A DNA stretch of 64,000 nt. Origin: Methylotenera sp. Its GTDB lineage: Bacteria > Pseudomonadota > Gammaproteobacteria > Burkholderiales > Methylophilaceae. The stretch lies in the NCBI GenBank assembly GCA_030693535.1, contig JAUYAL010000077.1, positions 310,001 to 374,000 of the forward strand, in the 5' to 3' direction. The translations under genes and the position numbers were made by a program. Numbering within the stretch: the stretch's first letter is position 1; the number at the start of each line of letters is the position of its first letter. The notes beneath the pieces were generated by a model. The model ran no database searches. It was not told the origin of the DNA and saw only the letters and a program-made list of their open reading frames with translations. Positions 1 through 11,800 of the stretch are shown piece after piece.

Positions 1-354
1 TTTAATTACTAAAACTTCTGCGATTTCAGCTTGATTAATTTGTATTGGAAAGGGCGGTTTGATGCTTTCAGGCAAACCTGAGTCTTTAGTTTTAGCGGTT
101 CCATCTCCTATGGTAATAATTAGTCGTCTTGCGCGCATTTTTTCCACTAATAACTTGCTATCGCCAAATGGTGAAAATAGCCAATTTGCATTTAGCTTTT
201 CAAGTTTAAGGTGAATGTTATCAAGGTCATAATTGAAGGTGTCGAGGCTGGTATTTGCATTTATTGACATTTCACCTCTTGCAGAAGTCATAAGTAAAGT
301 GCATCCGACAATCATGATGACTAAGAAGCGCACTGATAAGAAGCGTTGCAACAT
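1..354 (-). CDS. tamB: TamB, N-terminal part (gene runs off the left edge)
   Basis: The first 118 codons of a protein that continues beyond base 1. A hydrophobic stretch at residues 6-24 looks like the N-terminal membrane anchor, and the region ending in PESIKPPFPIQINQAEI matches the usual start of the TamB (YtfN) translocation and assembly module. TamB is an inner-membrane-anchored, periplasm-spanning beta-taco protein that works with TamA in moving lipids or proteins to the outer membrane. The start ATG overlaps the tamA stop as TAATG, so the two genes are translationally coupled, which supports the pairing. The family call rests on a short N-terminus plus context. Confidence 0.72.
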   Translation of the reverse strand, partial: MLQRFLSVRFLVIMIVGCTLLMTSARGEMSINANTSLDTFNYDLDNIHLKLEKLNANWLFSPFGDSKLLVEKMRARRLIITIGDGTAKTKDSGLPESIKPPFPIQINQAEIAEVLVIK

Positions 355-2102
355 TAGAAAGCTAATCCAATATTGAAATGGAATCGATATTTATCAGTAC
401 TTTCACCATACGCAATATCAGCACCTATAGGTCCTAAAGGGCTTTTCCAGCGTGCGCCCAAACCATATCCATATGCTGGAGATAAATCTTGAAGTCGGTT
501 TGCGGCATTTCCTGCATCTACAAACACCGCAGCGCCCCACTGACTAGTAAGCCATTGTATAACTTCAATGCTACTCGTTGCGATATAACGCCCGCCAACA
601 ATTGCATTACCCTCGTTTACGCCTAAACTTTGAAAGGCATAGCCACGCACAGATTGGTCTCCGCCAGCACGGAATAAAAATAATTCAGGAGCGCTATTTT
701 GACCATTAACTATACCAATTTCCGCGCGGACTATTAATTGCGTGTTGGTGGTTATAGGATAGTAAGCTTGTGTTTTAAAATGGCTTTGTATGAAGGAGCC
801 ATTTGAGGTAGACGTAAAAGGTGCTCCAGTAAATTGCATATTTAATAAATAACCACGTGTTGGGTTAAGGTCGTTATCGGTATGCCTAAGTATAATGCCG
901 TAACCAAGCGTGGCCGCATAAGTGCTATTAGATCCTACCCCATCAACAGTAGCGCTTTCAGTAAGTAAGTTTGCATTCACATACTGTTCCCGCTTTCGAT
1001 CTCCCCAAGCCCTCTTAGCCCCAACTTGAGTGACGGTTAAATTTAATCCTTCTACAAGGGTGTGAGCAAAATTCGTATTTAAACTATCTCGGAAGCCAGC
1101 TTTAGTAGTTGGCAGATAAATTTCATTGGTCAGAATCTGTGCATCTCGTTCTATTTTGAAGTTGCTATTCAATCTCCAGCCCATATTAAAAAAATTTAAA
1201 TGATTAAACGACAACTGCACACGCTGACCAGTATTGGTACTAAACCCCCCGCCTAGAGCCATTTTAATGCTACGGTTTTCAATTACAGTAACTTTAATTG
1301 GTGCGATATGATGTTCATTGCTGTTGCTTAAATTAAGCGTATCAGCAGTCACTTCTACACTTTGGAAATAACCACTTTCCTGTAAACGCGTTTGAAAAGT
1401 AAGCAAGTCTGACTGGTTATAAATGCGCCCAGATTTAATTGGGTTAAGGTTTTCTACTACTCTGGAGGTATAGCGACTTAAACCTTCTATCGTTGTATCG
1501 CCAAAACGAATCGCAGCGCCACTATTTATTTCAACAATCAGTGCGACGGATTTTGTTTCAAGGTTAATTTCTGCCTTGCTATTGCTAATGCTGGCATTGG
1601 GGTAACGCTCGACTAAAAACTCAGTCAATAACCTGCGTTTGGCTAGGTTCCAATCTTCTTGACGAAATTGTACACCTTTTTTTAACAGCCAATTTTCCTC
1701 AAGTTCATTTATTCTAGGCTTTGCATCTGGTATTTGTGTGGCAATGTCGCCAGTAAATTTCAAGACTATTGTGCTGACTAAGATTGGTGTGCCAGCTTCA
1801 ACTATAAACTTGGCGACGTACACATTATTTTGGATTTCAAGCGTTGGGCTGATTTTAGCTGAAAAATAACCTTCAGTTGCGATTAAATCTTTGATGTTTT
1901 GAGGAGCTAGTGAGAATAATCGCTTCCATTCTTCAGGGTTAATGCGTGTGTTGTTCCGCCATTTCACCATGTCTAAATGCCTTTGTAGCAAGTCTTTGAG
2001 AGGTGCTGGTGCGGTAATTTCAACCTGATAACGCGCTAACTCTGCCTGCGCGGGTAAAGCCCAAAATAGCCACAAAAAACAGATTAATAGGATTTTTCTC
2101 AA
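354..2102 (-). CDS. tamA: TamA, outer-membrane Omp85-family assembly protein
   Basis: 582 residues, the usual TamA length. Residues 1-20 form a signal peptide ending ALPAQA. POTRA-like repeats follow to about residue 265, then a C-terminal beta-barrel. The conserved Omp85 loop motif VRGY is at about residue 485, and the protein ends in the aromatic GLAF typical of outer-membrane barrels. With TamB (overlapping downstream) it would form the translocation and assembly module. BamA is a less likely identity because the protein is too short and has no neighbouring skp or lpxD. Confidence 0.88.
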   Translation of the reverse strand: MRKILLICFLWLFWALPAQAELARYQVEITAPAPLKDLLQRHLDMVKWRNNTRINPEEWKRLFSLAPQNIKDLIATEGYFSAKISPTLEIQNNVYVAKFIVEAGTPILVSTIVLKFTGDIATQIPDAKPRINELEENWLLKKGVQFRQEDWNLAKRRLLTEFLVERYPNASISNSKAEINLETKSVALIVEINSGAAIRFGDTTIEGLSRYTSRVVENLNPIKSGRIYNQSDLLTFQTRLQESGYFQSVEVTADTLNLSNSNEHHIAPIKVTVIENRSIKMALGGGFSTNTGQRVQLSFNHLNFFNMGWRLNSNFKIERDAQILTNEIYLPTTKAGFRDSLNTNFAHTLVEGLNLTVTQVGAKRAWGDRKREQYVNANLLTESATVDGVGSNSTYAATLGYGIILRHTDNDLNPTRGYLLNMQFTGAPFTSTSNGSFIQSHFKTQAYYPITTNTQLIVRAEIGIVNGQNSAPELFLFRAGGDQSVRGYAFQSLGVNEGNAIVGGRYIATSSIEVIQWLTSQWGAAVFVDAGNAANRLQDLSPAYGYGLGARWKSPLGPIGADIAYGESTDKYRFHFNIGLAF

Positions 2103-2296
2103 GCGTAGGCGAGCAATTTTTAATTAACGGACTTGTGATTGCTTATGGACTGAAAATTTTGTAAAAGTGTCTATTGCGAATATTGAGCAACTCAAAAACA
2201 GAGTAAGTAAAGAGAATGAAGAGAGATTTCTTGTACCGTCCATCGCACTCATTTTCCACAAGAAACACTTTCAAAAAGGTTTGAGAAGCCTTGCTG

Positions 2297-3703
<1,407 letters not shown>

Positions 3704-3780
3704 TCATTTTACATTAGTCATCGGTGTGCAAAAAGGTTTTATTTGTACGACTATTTTAATAGTAAACTTGGTTTACACTA

Positions 3781-3812
3781 TTATCATTAAACGACTTGCC
3801 GTTTAATGATAA
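3781..3812. repeat. 13-bp perfect inverted repeat
   Basis: TTATCATTAAACG, a 6-nt loop, then CGTTTAATGATAA. It lies between divergent purB and the remnant DUF2252 gene, about 25 bp upstream of the latter's start. It has no T-tract on either side, so an operator for the dead gene or a regulatory hairpin fits better than a terminator. Confidence 0.6.
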
Positions 3813-3836
3813 GCAGAATTAAATATGGAGTGATTG

Positions 3837-4941
3837 ATGAATACTATAGACAGGGTGTTAGCCTATAACGCTGGACGTGAGCAAGAGCGTTTTCAGATGA
3901 AATTTAGCGTCATGCAAGCAGACCCTTTTGTTTTTATGCGGAACTTGTCATTTATTTTACGAAGACTGGCACAATCACTTAACAAGCTAAATAGCCCCAA
4001 CGTTTGGGTGTGCGGCGACTTACACCTTGTTTGTGGGAGCTGACACGTTTACTTACCAGCTTGTTGGTAGCGCAAGATACGTTGAAGCTTAAATCTAAGC
4101 AAACAGAGGTGCTGATAGAAAGCATGACTTTAAAATATGCCAGCGCATTAGCAGAGGGCAAGCCTAAGTGAGTAGAACGTAAAACATCGAGTGGACTGAT
4201 TAACACCTTGCTATCTAGTTTAAGTAAGCGTAATGATGCTGAATTTCTTAGCCGAACGCATCAATTCAAAGGATAAAGGTGATAGTCTTATCATTGATGG
4301 TAAACGCGCACTTCTATTAGATAAACGTGCTAAAGAGAAAGCCTTGGCGCTTTTTAAAAACGTTATGCAAGTGACAGATAAAATTTTTTTATACACCTCT
4401 TGATATTGCACGTCATGTAGCTGGCACAGGAAGTTTAGGTGTGGAGCGTTATGTCGTGCTGGTTTACGGCAACGGTGAGAGTAAACGCGCCTTAATCGAC
4501 ATGAAGGTCACTAACCCAAGCGCACTAGGTCCTTATTTAAAAACGCCGCAGCCTAAATGGAATAGCCAAGCCGAGCATGTGGACACAATACAATCTGGAG
4601 CACAAATATTGACATCCGCACTACTTAAAGCGGCGCATATTGAGGGGAAAGCATATTTAACTACATGCTTCACAGGATAGGCTAGATTTAGCCCAATGGA
4701 ACGGCAAGCTGGCTGTGCTTGATAATATTTTCGATACCATGGCCGAAATTTCCGCTTGGAGCCACCTGCGCAACGCTGGTTATTTGGGCTCGGAAGACCG
4801 CTAAGCACAAATGCAATTTGGTCGTCAAGTAGATCAGAGGGAAGCCCCTACTCTAGGGTTAGCAAAGCAAGCTGCCAAGCATACAGTCAAACTCTGGCAA
4901 ACTTATAAAACGGAGTGCGCTGTTAAGAAGGCAAAAAAATG
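3837..4941 (+). pseudogene. Decayed DUF2252 family gene
   Basis: Three frames carry successive parts of a DUF2252-like protein. The N-terminus (NTIDRVLAYNAGREQERFQ, then VWVCGDLHL) lies in one frame up to about 4035. After a break, which appears to include loss of the segment following GDLHLENFG, come WELTRLLTSLL, then the region containing LSSLSKRNDAEFLAERINS. Next is GVERYVVLVYGNGESKRALI (from 4441), and finally AQWNGKLAVLDNIFDTMAE and HLRNAGYLGSEDR near 4690-4800. Several in-frame stops and frameshifts interrupt it, so no functional product is expected. DUF2252 proteins are kinase-fold-like and of unknown function. Confidence 0.75.
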
Positions 4942-5047
4942 ATTGGACTTATAATGCGGATAAGTGAAATGCATACAGAAGAATGAAATCTTCTTAGCTT
5001 CATTAACTCATTCGATCATAACACTCGTGCATAAGCATTTGGTAGTG

Positions 5048-5095
5048 GATGCCCTGCAGCCTAATATCCATGCGGGCTGAAGGGCATCTATTTTA
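5048..5095. terminator. Hairpin after the DUF2252 remnant / prpD
   Basis: GATGCCCT pairs with AGGGCATC and an inner CAGC with GCTG, giving a stem of about 12 bp with one mismatch. The T-rich ATTTTATTG follows on the plus strand, so it best terminates rightward transcription. It also lies just downstream of the prpD stop on the other strand. Confidence 0.5.
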
Positions 5096-5101
5096 TTGTT
5101 T

Positions 5102-6562
5102 TTAAACCGCCAACATGTCTACAAAATCGTTCACAGACGTTGACTCTAGCTTAGCTTGGTCTAAGCATAACGCTAAAATATCCGATTGTTTTTTAGTGTC
5201 AAAACGGCGAGCTAAATTCACTTGGAATTTTTTCACCAACTCTGGGATGCCTTGACCGCGACGGCGGCGGTGACCGATTGGATATTCCACGGCGATGTTG
5301 TCCGAGCTTGTATGGTCTTTGAAGAACACCTGAATCGCGTTGGCGATTGAACGTTTTTCTGGGTTTAGGTAATCAGCCGTGTATTCAGCGTTCTCTACAC
5401 ATACCATTTTTGCGCGAATTGCGTCGATACGTGGGTCTGCTGCAGCTGCATCTTCGTAATCTTTCGCAGTTAAATTGCCTTTTAACAAGCCAATAGCAGA
5501 CATATATTGAATGCAGTGGTCACGGTCAGCGGGGTTATCTAGTGGGCCAGTTTTGTCGATAATGCGGATGGCTGATTCATGCGTTGTAATCACGATTTTA
5601 TCGATTTGTGCAATTTGGTCTAATGTCTGAATCTCTTTGCCCACTTGTGCATGTAATTGAATTGCACATTCAACGGCGGTTTGCGCATGGAATTCCGCTG
5701 GGAATGAGATTTTGAACAATACTTGCTCCATCACATAAGAGCCATAACCACGTTGGAATTTAAAGGCATTGCCTTTGAATAGCACGTCATAGAAGCCCCA
5801 TGTTTTAGCTGTCAATGCTGATGGGTAGCCCATTTCGCCTTGCATAGTCATCCATGCTAAGCGAACTGCACGGCTTGTTGCATCGCCTGCTGCCCATGAT
5901 TTACGTGAGCCAGTGTTTGGTGAGTGGCGATAAGTTCGTAAGCTTTGACCATCTACAAACGCGTTAGATACAGCGTTGATGATGTCTTCTTTGTTGCCGC
6001 CAAGTAATTTGGTCACCACCGCTGTTGAAGCAATTTTTACCAGAATCACGTGGTCCAGGCCTACTCTATTAAAGCTGTTTTCTAGCGCTAATACACCTTG
6101 TATTTCATGCGCCTTAATCATGGCTGTTAGCACGTCTTTAATAGTCAGTGCTACCTTGCCTTCGGCTACATTTTTACGTGAAATGTAATCAGCCGTCGCT
6201 AATATACCGCCTAAGTTATCTGATGGGTGGCCCCATTCAGCAGCTAGCCATGTGTCGTTAAAGTCTAACCAGCGTATCATCGCGCCAATATTAAAGGCAG
6301 CCAAGATAGGGTCTAACTGAAATGAAGTACCTGGTACTTTTGCGCCGTTTGGTACGACTGTGCCAGCAATCACTGGGCCTAGTAGCTTGGTGCAAGCGGG
6401 GTAATCTAATGCTTCGAAGCCGCAACCTAAAGTGTCCATTAAGCAGTTGCGTGCGGTGTCGAACGCCTCATCTGATTTGATTTCATAATCAGCGACGTAA
6501 TTTGCAATATCGACAATTACTTGGTCGGGAGCGGGGCGAACGTTTGAAATGTGAGCAGACAT
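5102..6562 (-). CDS. prpD: 2-methylcitrate dehydratase PrpD
   Basis: 486 residues, standard length for the MmgE/PrpD family. It opens with the family's typical N-terminal helical region and carries the conserved [17 protein letters not shown] segment at about residues 100-116. It removes water from 2-methylcitrate to give 2-methyl-cis-aconitate, which AcnB (encoded at 22.8 kb) can rehydrate. Last gene of the minus-strand operon, 76 bp after prpC. No acnD/prpF pair is seen, so the PrpD-AcnB route is inferred. Confidence 0.93.
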   Translation of the reverse strand: MSAHISNVRPAPDQVIVDIANYVADYEIKSDEAFDTARNCLMDTLGCGFEALDYPACTKLLGPVIAGTVVPNGAKVPGTSFQLDPILAAFNIGAMIRWLDFNDTWLAAEWGHPSDNLGGILATADYISRKNVAEGKVALTIKDVLTAMIKAHEIQGVLALENSFNRVGLDHVILVKIASTAVVTKLLGGNKEDIINAVSNAFVDGQSLRTYRHSPNTGSRKSWAAGDATSRAVRLAWMTMQGEMGYPSALTAKTWGFYDVLFKGNAFKFQRGYGSYVMEQVLFKISFPAEFHAQTAVECAIQLHAQVGKEIQTLDQIAQIDKIVITTHESAIRIIDKTGPLDNPADRDHCIQYMSAIGLLKGNLTAKDYEDAAAADPRIDAIRAKMVCVENAEYTADYLNPEKRSIANAIQVFFKDHTSSDNIAVEYPIGHRRRRGQGIPELVKKFQVNLARRFDTKKQSDILALCLDQAKLESTSVNDFVDMLAV

Positions 6563-6601
6563 GTTTTAAGTTTCTTTCAATAAATAATTAATTTTTAGCT
6601 T

Positions 6602-6629
6602 CGTCATTCCAGATTGTACGGGAATGACA
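6602..6629. repeat. Short hairpin repeat between prpC and prpD
   Basis: GTCATTCC and GGAATGAC flank a 10-nt loop. The sequence resembles the dispersed GTCATTCC...GGAATGAC palindromes common in proteobacterial intergenic regions. It could act as an mRNA stabiliser or processing site between the two genes. The function is inference. Confidence 0.5.
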
Positions 6630-6638
6630 GGTGAGAGT

Positions 6639-7802
6639 TTAGCGTTTATCCAAAGGCACATATGCGCGATTATTAGGGCCAATGTACTCGGCATTTGGAC
6701 GAATGATTTTGTTATCAATACGTTGCTCTATGACATGTGCAACCCAGCCAGTCGTGCGTGAAATCACAAAAATTGGCGTAAACATGCCAGTTGGAATACC
6801 CATCATGTGATAGCTTGAGGCGCTGTACCAGTCTAAATTTGGGAACATTTTTTTCTCGCGCCACATCACTTCTTCAATACGTGCTGATACTTCAAAAAGC
6901 GTCATATTTCCTGCATCTGCGCATAACTTGCGGCTGACTTCTTTGATAGACTCATTTCTTGGGTCGGAAATTGTGTATACAGGGTGGCCAAAGCCGATGA
7001 TGATTTCTTTACGGACCATGCGCTCTAAAATGTCTACCTCAGCTTCATCAGCATTTTTATAGCGTTCGATTATTTCCATTGCCGCTTCATTTGCACCGCC
7101 ATGTTTCGCACCACGTAACGCACCAATCGCACCAGTGATACATGAATACATGTCAGACAACGTACCAGCAATCACGCGTGCTGTAAAAGTAGATGCGTTA
7201 AATTCATGCTCTGCGTACAACACTAACGAGGTATTCATCGCATCAATATGTAATTGGCTCGGCACCTTGCCGTGAAGCACATGCAAAAAGTGGGCGGCAA
7301 CGCTGTTATCGTCAGTTTCTAATTTCACACGATTGCCTTTGTGGCTAAAGTGATACCAGTACAACAAAATTGAGCCGAAACATGAAATTAAACGGTCGCC
7401 TAAATCTTGTGCAGCATTGGTATTACGATCTGAAGCTTCAGGTTGAAGTGTACCTAGCATGGCGCAACCTGTTCGCATCACATCCATAGGATGTGTATCT
7501 TTTGGAATTTGTTCTAACACGGTTTTGAGTGAAGCAGGCAAGTCGCGCAAGGTTTTTAGTTTTGCATGATAACTTGCCAATTCTACTTTATTTGGCAGCT
7601 TACCATGTATTAGTAAGTAAGCGACTTCTTCAAAAGTGGCGCATTTAGCGAGCTCGATAATGTCGTAGCCACGATAATGTAAATCGTTACCAGTGTGGCC
7701 AACTGTACAAATTGCTGTTGTGCCAGCAGAAACGCCTGCTAGTGCTACGCCTTTTTTCTTTTTTGGGGCGTCAATGCAAGATGGCTGAGTAGTTGCGTTC
7801 AT
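6639..7802 (-). CDS. prpC: 2-methylcitrate synthase
   Basis: 387-residue citrate-synthase-fold enzyme joining propionyl-CoA and oxaloacetate. Catalytic-site segments visible are HGGANEAA (about residues 235-242) and [12 protein letters not shown] (about 272-283), plus the [12 protein letters not shown] motif near the C-terminus that typifies the PrpC branch. It lies 14 bp downstream of prpB. As the window carries no separate gltA beside sdh, side activity as a citrate synthase is possible but unproven. Confidence 0.93.
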   Translation of the reverse strand: MNATTQPSCIDAPKKKKGVALAGVSAGTTAICTVGHTGNDLHYRGYDIIELAKCATFEEVAYLLIHGKLPNKVELASYHAKLKTLRDLPASLKTVLEQIPKDTHPMDVMRTGCAMLGTLQPEASDRNTNAAQDLGDRLISCFGSILLYWYHFSHKGNRVKLETDDNSVAAHFLHVLHGKVPSQLHIDAMNTSLVLYAEHEFNASTFTARVIAGTLSDMYSCITGAIGALRGAKHGGANEAAMEIIERYKNADEAEVDILERMVRKEIIIGFGHPVYTISDPRNESIKEVSRKLCADAGNMTLFEVSARIEEVMWREKKMFPNLDWYSASSYHMMGIPTGMFTPIFVISRTTGWVAHVIEQRIDNKIIRPNAEYIGPNNRAYVPLDKR

Positions 7803-7816
7803 GCTACTTTTCTCCT

Positions 7817-8704
7817 TTAAGCTTTAAATTGATTAAATAGTGCATCTAACTTTTGCTCAAAGGCGTGATAGCCTAAGTGATCGTAAAGATCCATGCGGGT
7901 TTGCATAATGTCGACCACATTTTTTTGCGTGCCATCATTTTTTACTGTTTGATAAACTGTAAGCGCTGCTTTATTCATCGCGCGGAAGGCTGAAAGTGGG
8001 TATAACACCATGCTTACATCCGCATCGCGTAACTCATCAACTGTAAATAAAGGCGTGCTACCAAATTCGGTAATGTTAGCTAGTACTGGCACCTTTACTG
8101 CTGTAGCAAACTGTTTATACATGCCGAGTTCAGTAATTGCTTCAGGGAAAATCATGTCAGCGCCAGCCTCTGCACATGCGCAAGCACGGTCGATAGCCGA
8201 TTGTAAGCCTTCAACAGCAAGAGCATCAGTTCGCGCCATCACAACAAAATCATCGTATGGTTTTGCATCAACAGCTGCCTTTACGCGGTCGACCATTTCT
8301 TCTAAGCTCACAATCGCTTTATTTGGACGATGGCCGCAGCGTTTTGCCGAAACTTGATCCTCAATATGCACCGCAGCTGCACCCGCTTTGGCGATACTTT
8401 TTACGCTACGAGAAATGTTAAAAGCGCCGCCCCAGCCCGTATCAATGTCTACCAATAAGGGCGTATCTACGGCATCGGTAATGCGACGTACGTCAATCAA
8501 TACATCTTCAAGGGTTGAAATGCCTAAATCTGGTAAGCCAAGTGAAGCGGCTGCAACACCACCGCCAGATAGATAAATTGCTTTAAAGCCACTATGGGTG
8601 GCGAGCATGGCGTGATAGGCATTGATTGCACCGATGATTTGTAGTGGTTTTTCTTCCTTTAAAGCCGCACGAAATCGTGCGCCTGCTGAGATTGCTTGAG
8701 TCAT
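7817..8704 (-). CDS. prpB: 2-methylisocitrate lyase
   Basis: 295 residues of the isocitrate lyase/PEP mutase superfamily. The catalytic loop KRCGHRPNK lies at about residues 121-129, [11 protein letters not shown] at about 86-96, and the Mg-binding HIEDQ just before the loop. It splits 2-methylisocitrate into succinate and pyruvate. The succinate feeds the Sdh complex encoded from 14 kb. Directly upstream of prpC in the operon. Confidence 0.95.
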   Translation of the reverse strand: MTQAISAGARFRAALKEEKPLQIIGAINAYHAMLATHSGFKAIYLSGGGVAAASLGLPDLGISTLEDVLIDVRRITDAVDTPLLVDIDTGWGGAFNISRSVKSIAKAGAAAVHIEDQVSAKRCGHRPNKAIVSLEEMVDRVKAAVDAKPYDDFVVMARTDALAVEGLQSAIDRACACAEAGADMIFPEAITELGMYKQFATAVKVPVLANITEFGSTPLFTVDELRDADVSMVLYPLSAFRAMNKAALTVYQTVKNDGTQKNVVDIMQTRMDLYDHLGYHAFEQKLDALFNQFKA

Positions 8705-8743
8705 AATAACTGCCCGAATATAAGTAAATTGAAACTAAAAAAT

Positions 8744-9745
8744 CTAACTGAAAAACGCTTGACTGGCATCAGCTGGAATCTCGACTTTGGTGAGCTTGGC
8801 TTTTTGTAGAATCTCCCAGAAATAACGATAGGTTGCCCTGTCATGCAGTTCACCATCATATTGAATTGGCCCCCAGTCTGCTTTTTGAGCTGCTAATAGA
8901 ATTTTTGCTCCATCTTGAACTTCATCAAAATTAGGTTTCATTGCGTCAACAATGGCTTCAATTTGTGTAGGATAAATACTCCACATGCGTAAAAAACCGA
9001 ATTCATTACGTGCGCGTAAAGCATCGGAATGCGTAGTTTCTACATTTTTGAGGTCTAGTGTCACGTTGTGCGCAGGCACTACGCCATTTGCAAGTGCTGC
9101 TGCGACTAACTCAGCCTTTGCACGTGAGAGTAATCTGTGGTCAAATTGACCTGGGCTACGCATGGCTGAGGCTGGGATAGCTCCGTGATGACCGCTAACG
9201 AAGTCCATTAATCCAAAATCTAACACTTGAACCCAAGGCAAAGTCGCGATTTCATGAACAGCTTTTAATGCGCCATGGGTTTCGATGAGAATATGCACTG
9301 GAATAACACGTGCAATGTCATTGAAAGTTGCCGTTTTTTGTATATATGCAATCATTTCATTAGCTTGTGCATAAGTCGTACATTTTGGAATGGTGATATA
9401 GCTTAAAACTTTACCAGCTCCAGCAACTAGAATATCTACATCTTGCTTCCAGTAACTATTAGTGTAGTCGTGAATACGCGCACCAGCCATTTGATGTTTA
9501 TTAGCATCACTTGCAAGCACGCGCACAATCATTTCGGCATGCTCGCGCTCTTTGCCAGCTTGTGCGCCATCTTCACAATCGCAGGTAACGTCGAAAACTG
9601 GACCGACAGTATCTTGCATAGACAAGGCTTTAAGTATCAATTTTTCGCTTCCTGCAAAATGCTCGCAAGATGGAATAATTGGGAAAGACTTTTCCCCGCT
9701 AAATAGAGCTTCTCGAGGGTGAACCAATTGTTGCGTTGTAGCCAT
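8744..9745 (-). CDS. CitE/HpcH-family acyl-CoA lyase (malyl-CoA or methylmalyl-CoA lyase-like)
   Basis: 333 residues of the HpcH/HpaI aldolase (CitE-like) TIM-barrel superfamily. Visible active-site features are DCEDGAQAGKE (about residues 55-65), an Arg in GARIHD, and VHILIETHGAL (about 148-158) with the metal-binding Glu. Family members cleave or form C-C bonds in malyl-, methylmalyl- or citramalyl-CoA. Lying between mch and prpB, it could join or split propionyl-CoA and glyoxylate. The exact substrate cannot be read from the sequence. Confidence 0.72.
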   Translation of the reverse strand: MATTQQLVHPREALFSGEKSFPIIPSCEHFAGSEKLILKALSMQDTVGPVFDVTCDCEDGAQAGKEREHAEMIVRVLASDANKHQMAGARIHDYTNSYWKQDVDILVAGAGKVLSYITIPKCTTYAQANEMIAYIQKTATFNDIARVIPVHILIETHGALKAVHEIATLPWVQVLDFGLMDFVSGHHGAIPASAMRSPGQFDHRLLSRAKAELVAAALANGVVPAHNVTLDLKNVETTHSDALRARNEFGFLRMWSIYPTQIEAIVDAMKPNFDEVQDGAKILLAAQKADWGPIQYDGELHDRATYRYFWEILQKAKLTKVEIPADASQAFFS

Positions 9746-9776
9746 AATTATTTTCCTAAAACTAATTCAAATTTTT

Positions 9777-10847
9777 TTATGCTGATTTTCGTGGCATTAG
9801 CACAGTGTAATCTAGGTCTAGCACTACGTTAGGGTGGTAAGCTTTTTTGTCCCCATAACTGACATGAGAGCTAGAGATTGAATTTGCAGGAATGTTTTTT
9901 ACACCCACCATGCGTAGTCTGAGGGCAGCAACGTCACTACGGTTTGGTATTGACCATTTATCCAGTATTTCGGACCAAGTGAAAATAGTATCATCACCAA
10001 ATGTGGGGTTGCAGTGAGAGCCTGCATTAATTGCTGCGATAGTAAGTGCATTCTCTAAGCCATCATGCGAGAGCGCTCGGCACACTGAAATGATATGGCC
10101 GCCATACATCAATCGGCGCCCAAAAGCCGTTTGCTTCATCATGACGTCGTCAAAATGTAGGCGCGCGTTGTTTTGATAAAGTTTTGTAGCAAGTGTGTGA
10201 TCACTATCGTTAATTGTCATGCCTGCTGGATGGTTTATACGTTCGCCAACTGTATAGTCATCCCATAAATATTGACCACCAGTATTAGCTGTATTGAACT
10301 TTCTTGCATCAAGAAAGCTAGGGACACTTAATTCGTTATTGGGTACATAATCTAGCAGTCTCGGTAATGTTGTTTCAGGGGCAGGAGTGCTATGGTTGTT
10401 TTTGTGTACCATCACCCAGCGCACCCATGAGAATATAGGTTGCTGAAGTTGATTGGTTGATACTGAGCGTACGTAAACAACGCCAGATTGGCCGTTAGAA
10501 TTTTGTTTTAGGCCAATTACCGTTGAGCTAGTGCTCAGCGTATCCCCAATATAAACTGGGTGCAAAAAACGGACCTCAGCATAGCCTAAGTTCGCGACTG
10601 CATTGACTGAAATGTCAGGCACGGTTTTGCCAAAGGCTATATGGAAAGCAAGCAGGTCATCAACAGGGCGAGCGTCGTAACCGAGAGATTGTGCAACAGT
10701 TTCGGCTGAATGCAACACTTGCCTTGCTCCAGTTAGTGCTATATATAGAGCCACCTCACCTTCACCAATGGTGCGAGGAGTTGCATGATGAATGACTTGG
10801 TTGAGTTGAAAATCCTCAAAGAAGTTACCGGAGTTAATTTTAGACAT
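9777..10847 (-). CDS. mch: Mesaconyl-CoA hydratase (double MaoC/hot-dog)
   Basis: 356 residues with two MaoC-like hot-dog halves. The N-terminal part (NFFEDFQLNQVIHHATPRT, then LAFHIAFGKTVPDIS and NAVANLGYAEVRFL) closely follows mesaconyl-C1-CoA hydratase of the ethylmalonyl-CoA pathway as I know it. That enzyme interconverts mesaconyl-CoA and beta-methylmalyl-CoA. It overlaps the upstream CitE-like gene by 8 bp and precedes a second CitE-like lyase, so all three are probably co-translated. A related itaconyl-CoA hydratase role is an alternative. Confidence 0.8.
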   Translation of the reverse strand: MSKINSGNFFEDFQLNQVIHHATPRTIGEGEVALYIALTGARQVLHSAETVAQSLGYDARPVDDLLAFHIAFGKTVPDISVNAVANLGYAEVRFLHPVYIGDTLSTSSTVIGLKQNSNGQSGVVYVRSVSTNQLQQPIFSWVRWVMVHKNNHSTPAPETTLPRLLDYVPNNELSVPSFLDARKFNTANTGGQYLWDDYTVGERINHPAGMTINDSDHTLATKLYQNNARLHFDDVMMKQTAFGRRLMYGGHIISVCRALSHDGLENALTIAAINAGSHCNPTFGDDTIFTWSEILDKWSIPNRSDVAALRLRMVGVKNIPANSISSSHVSYGDKKAYHPNVVLDLDYTVLMPRKSA

Positions 10848-11721
10848 GGCTTTCTTCCAAGGTCATAATCATTTCATGAAGTTTTAATAATCGCTCTGCA
10901 GCTCTAACATGGTGACGCTCAACTAATTTGTCGTTAACTACAACAGTGCCTTGCCCTAGAGTATTTGCAGCTTTTAAAGCAACAATAATTTCGCGCGCAT
11001 GGACTAATTCAGCGGCCTGCGGAGTATATGCATCATTGCTGTAAGCCAATTGTGCAGGGTGTACCAGAGATTTACCATCAAAGCCCATGTCTCTGCCTAA
11101 TCGGCATGCATACTCAAATGAGTGCATATTTTTAAAGTCGCTAGTAATGCCATCTACGACTGCGTGACCATAAGCGCGAGCAGCTAAAATAACTAGTGAA
11201 AGTGAAGTTAAAATTGCAGAGCGCTCATGAGTTACACGTGCATGCAATTGAGAAATTAAATCTGAGGTTGCCATGACGATGCATACGATGCGGTCAGAAG
11301 CGCTGGCAATTTCCTTTGCATTTAAAACAGCAATTGGACTTTCTATCATCACCATAATAGGTAAATGACTACCGCCAGCTGCATCAAGTAGTGACAATGC
11401 AATAAGCACATCTTCTTTCGATTCAATATTAGGAAAAAGTACCGCATCAATTTTAGATTTTGCTATTGCTTTGATGTCATTAGGGCCCCATTGTGAAATT
11501 AAATCATTTACACGTACCACAACTTCACGTGAGCCGTAGCCCCCTTCATTTACATAACGTACAACGTTGTCACGAGATTCTTCTTTGCATTCAACAAGGA
11601 TAGGGTCACCTAAATCTAGGATAACGGAATCTGCATGTAATGTGCGCGCACGTTCTAAGTAGTGTGTATTGCAGCCTGGCACGTAAAGCATAGAGCGCCG
11701 AGGGCGAAAGTATTGAGTCAT
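10840..11721 (-). CDS. CitE-like acyl-CoA lyase, beta subunit type
   Basis: 293 residues of the CitE/HpcH family, first gene of the minus-strand operon. It begins RRSMLYVPGCNTHYLE and keeps the substrate-binding Arg (VVVRVND), the metal-binding Glu in MIESPIAVLNA, and an Asp in TSDLISQL. Unusually, the normal LDLED motif reads LDLGDP, losing one acidic residue, so activity may be altered. It is similar in size to citramalyl-CoA or malyl-CoA lyases. With the overlapping mch it suggests C5 CoA-ester metabolism. Confidence 0.7.
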   Translation of the reverse strand: MTQYFRPRRSMLYVPGCNTHYLERARTLHADSVILDLGDPILVECKEESRDNVVRYVNEGGYGSREVVVRVNDLISQWGPNDIKAIAKSKIDAVLFPNIESKEDVLIALSLLDAAGGSHLPIMVMIESPIAVLNAKEIASASDRIVCIVMATSDLISQLHARVTHERSAILTSLSLVILAARAYGHAVVDGITSDFKNMHSFEYACRLGRDMGFDGKSLVHPAQLAYSNDAYTPQAAELVHAREIIVALKAANTLGQGTVVVNDKLVERHHVRAAERLLKLHEMIMTLEESHV

Positions 11722-11800
11722 TCAAGAACCTTTAATCCATTAGACTTGCCATTTAATTATTGGAGATATTATTTTATTAGCTTGAACCGATTATATAGAA

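Noticed and set aside
4441..4680. 79-codon plus-strand frame as an independent gene
   Set aside because: Its sequence is the middle of a DUF2252 protein whose other parts lie in neighbouring frames. Treated as part of the pseudogene.
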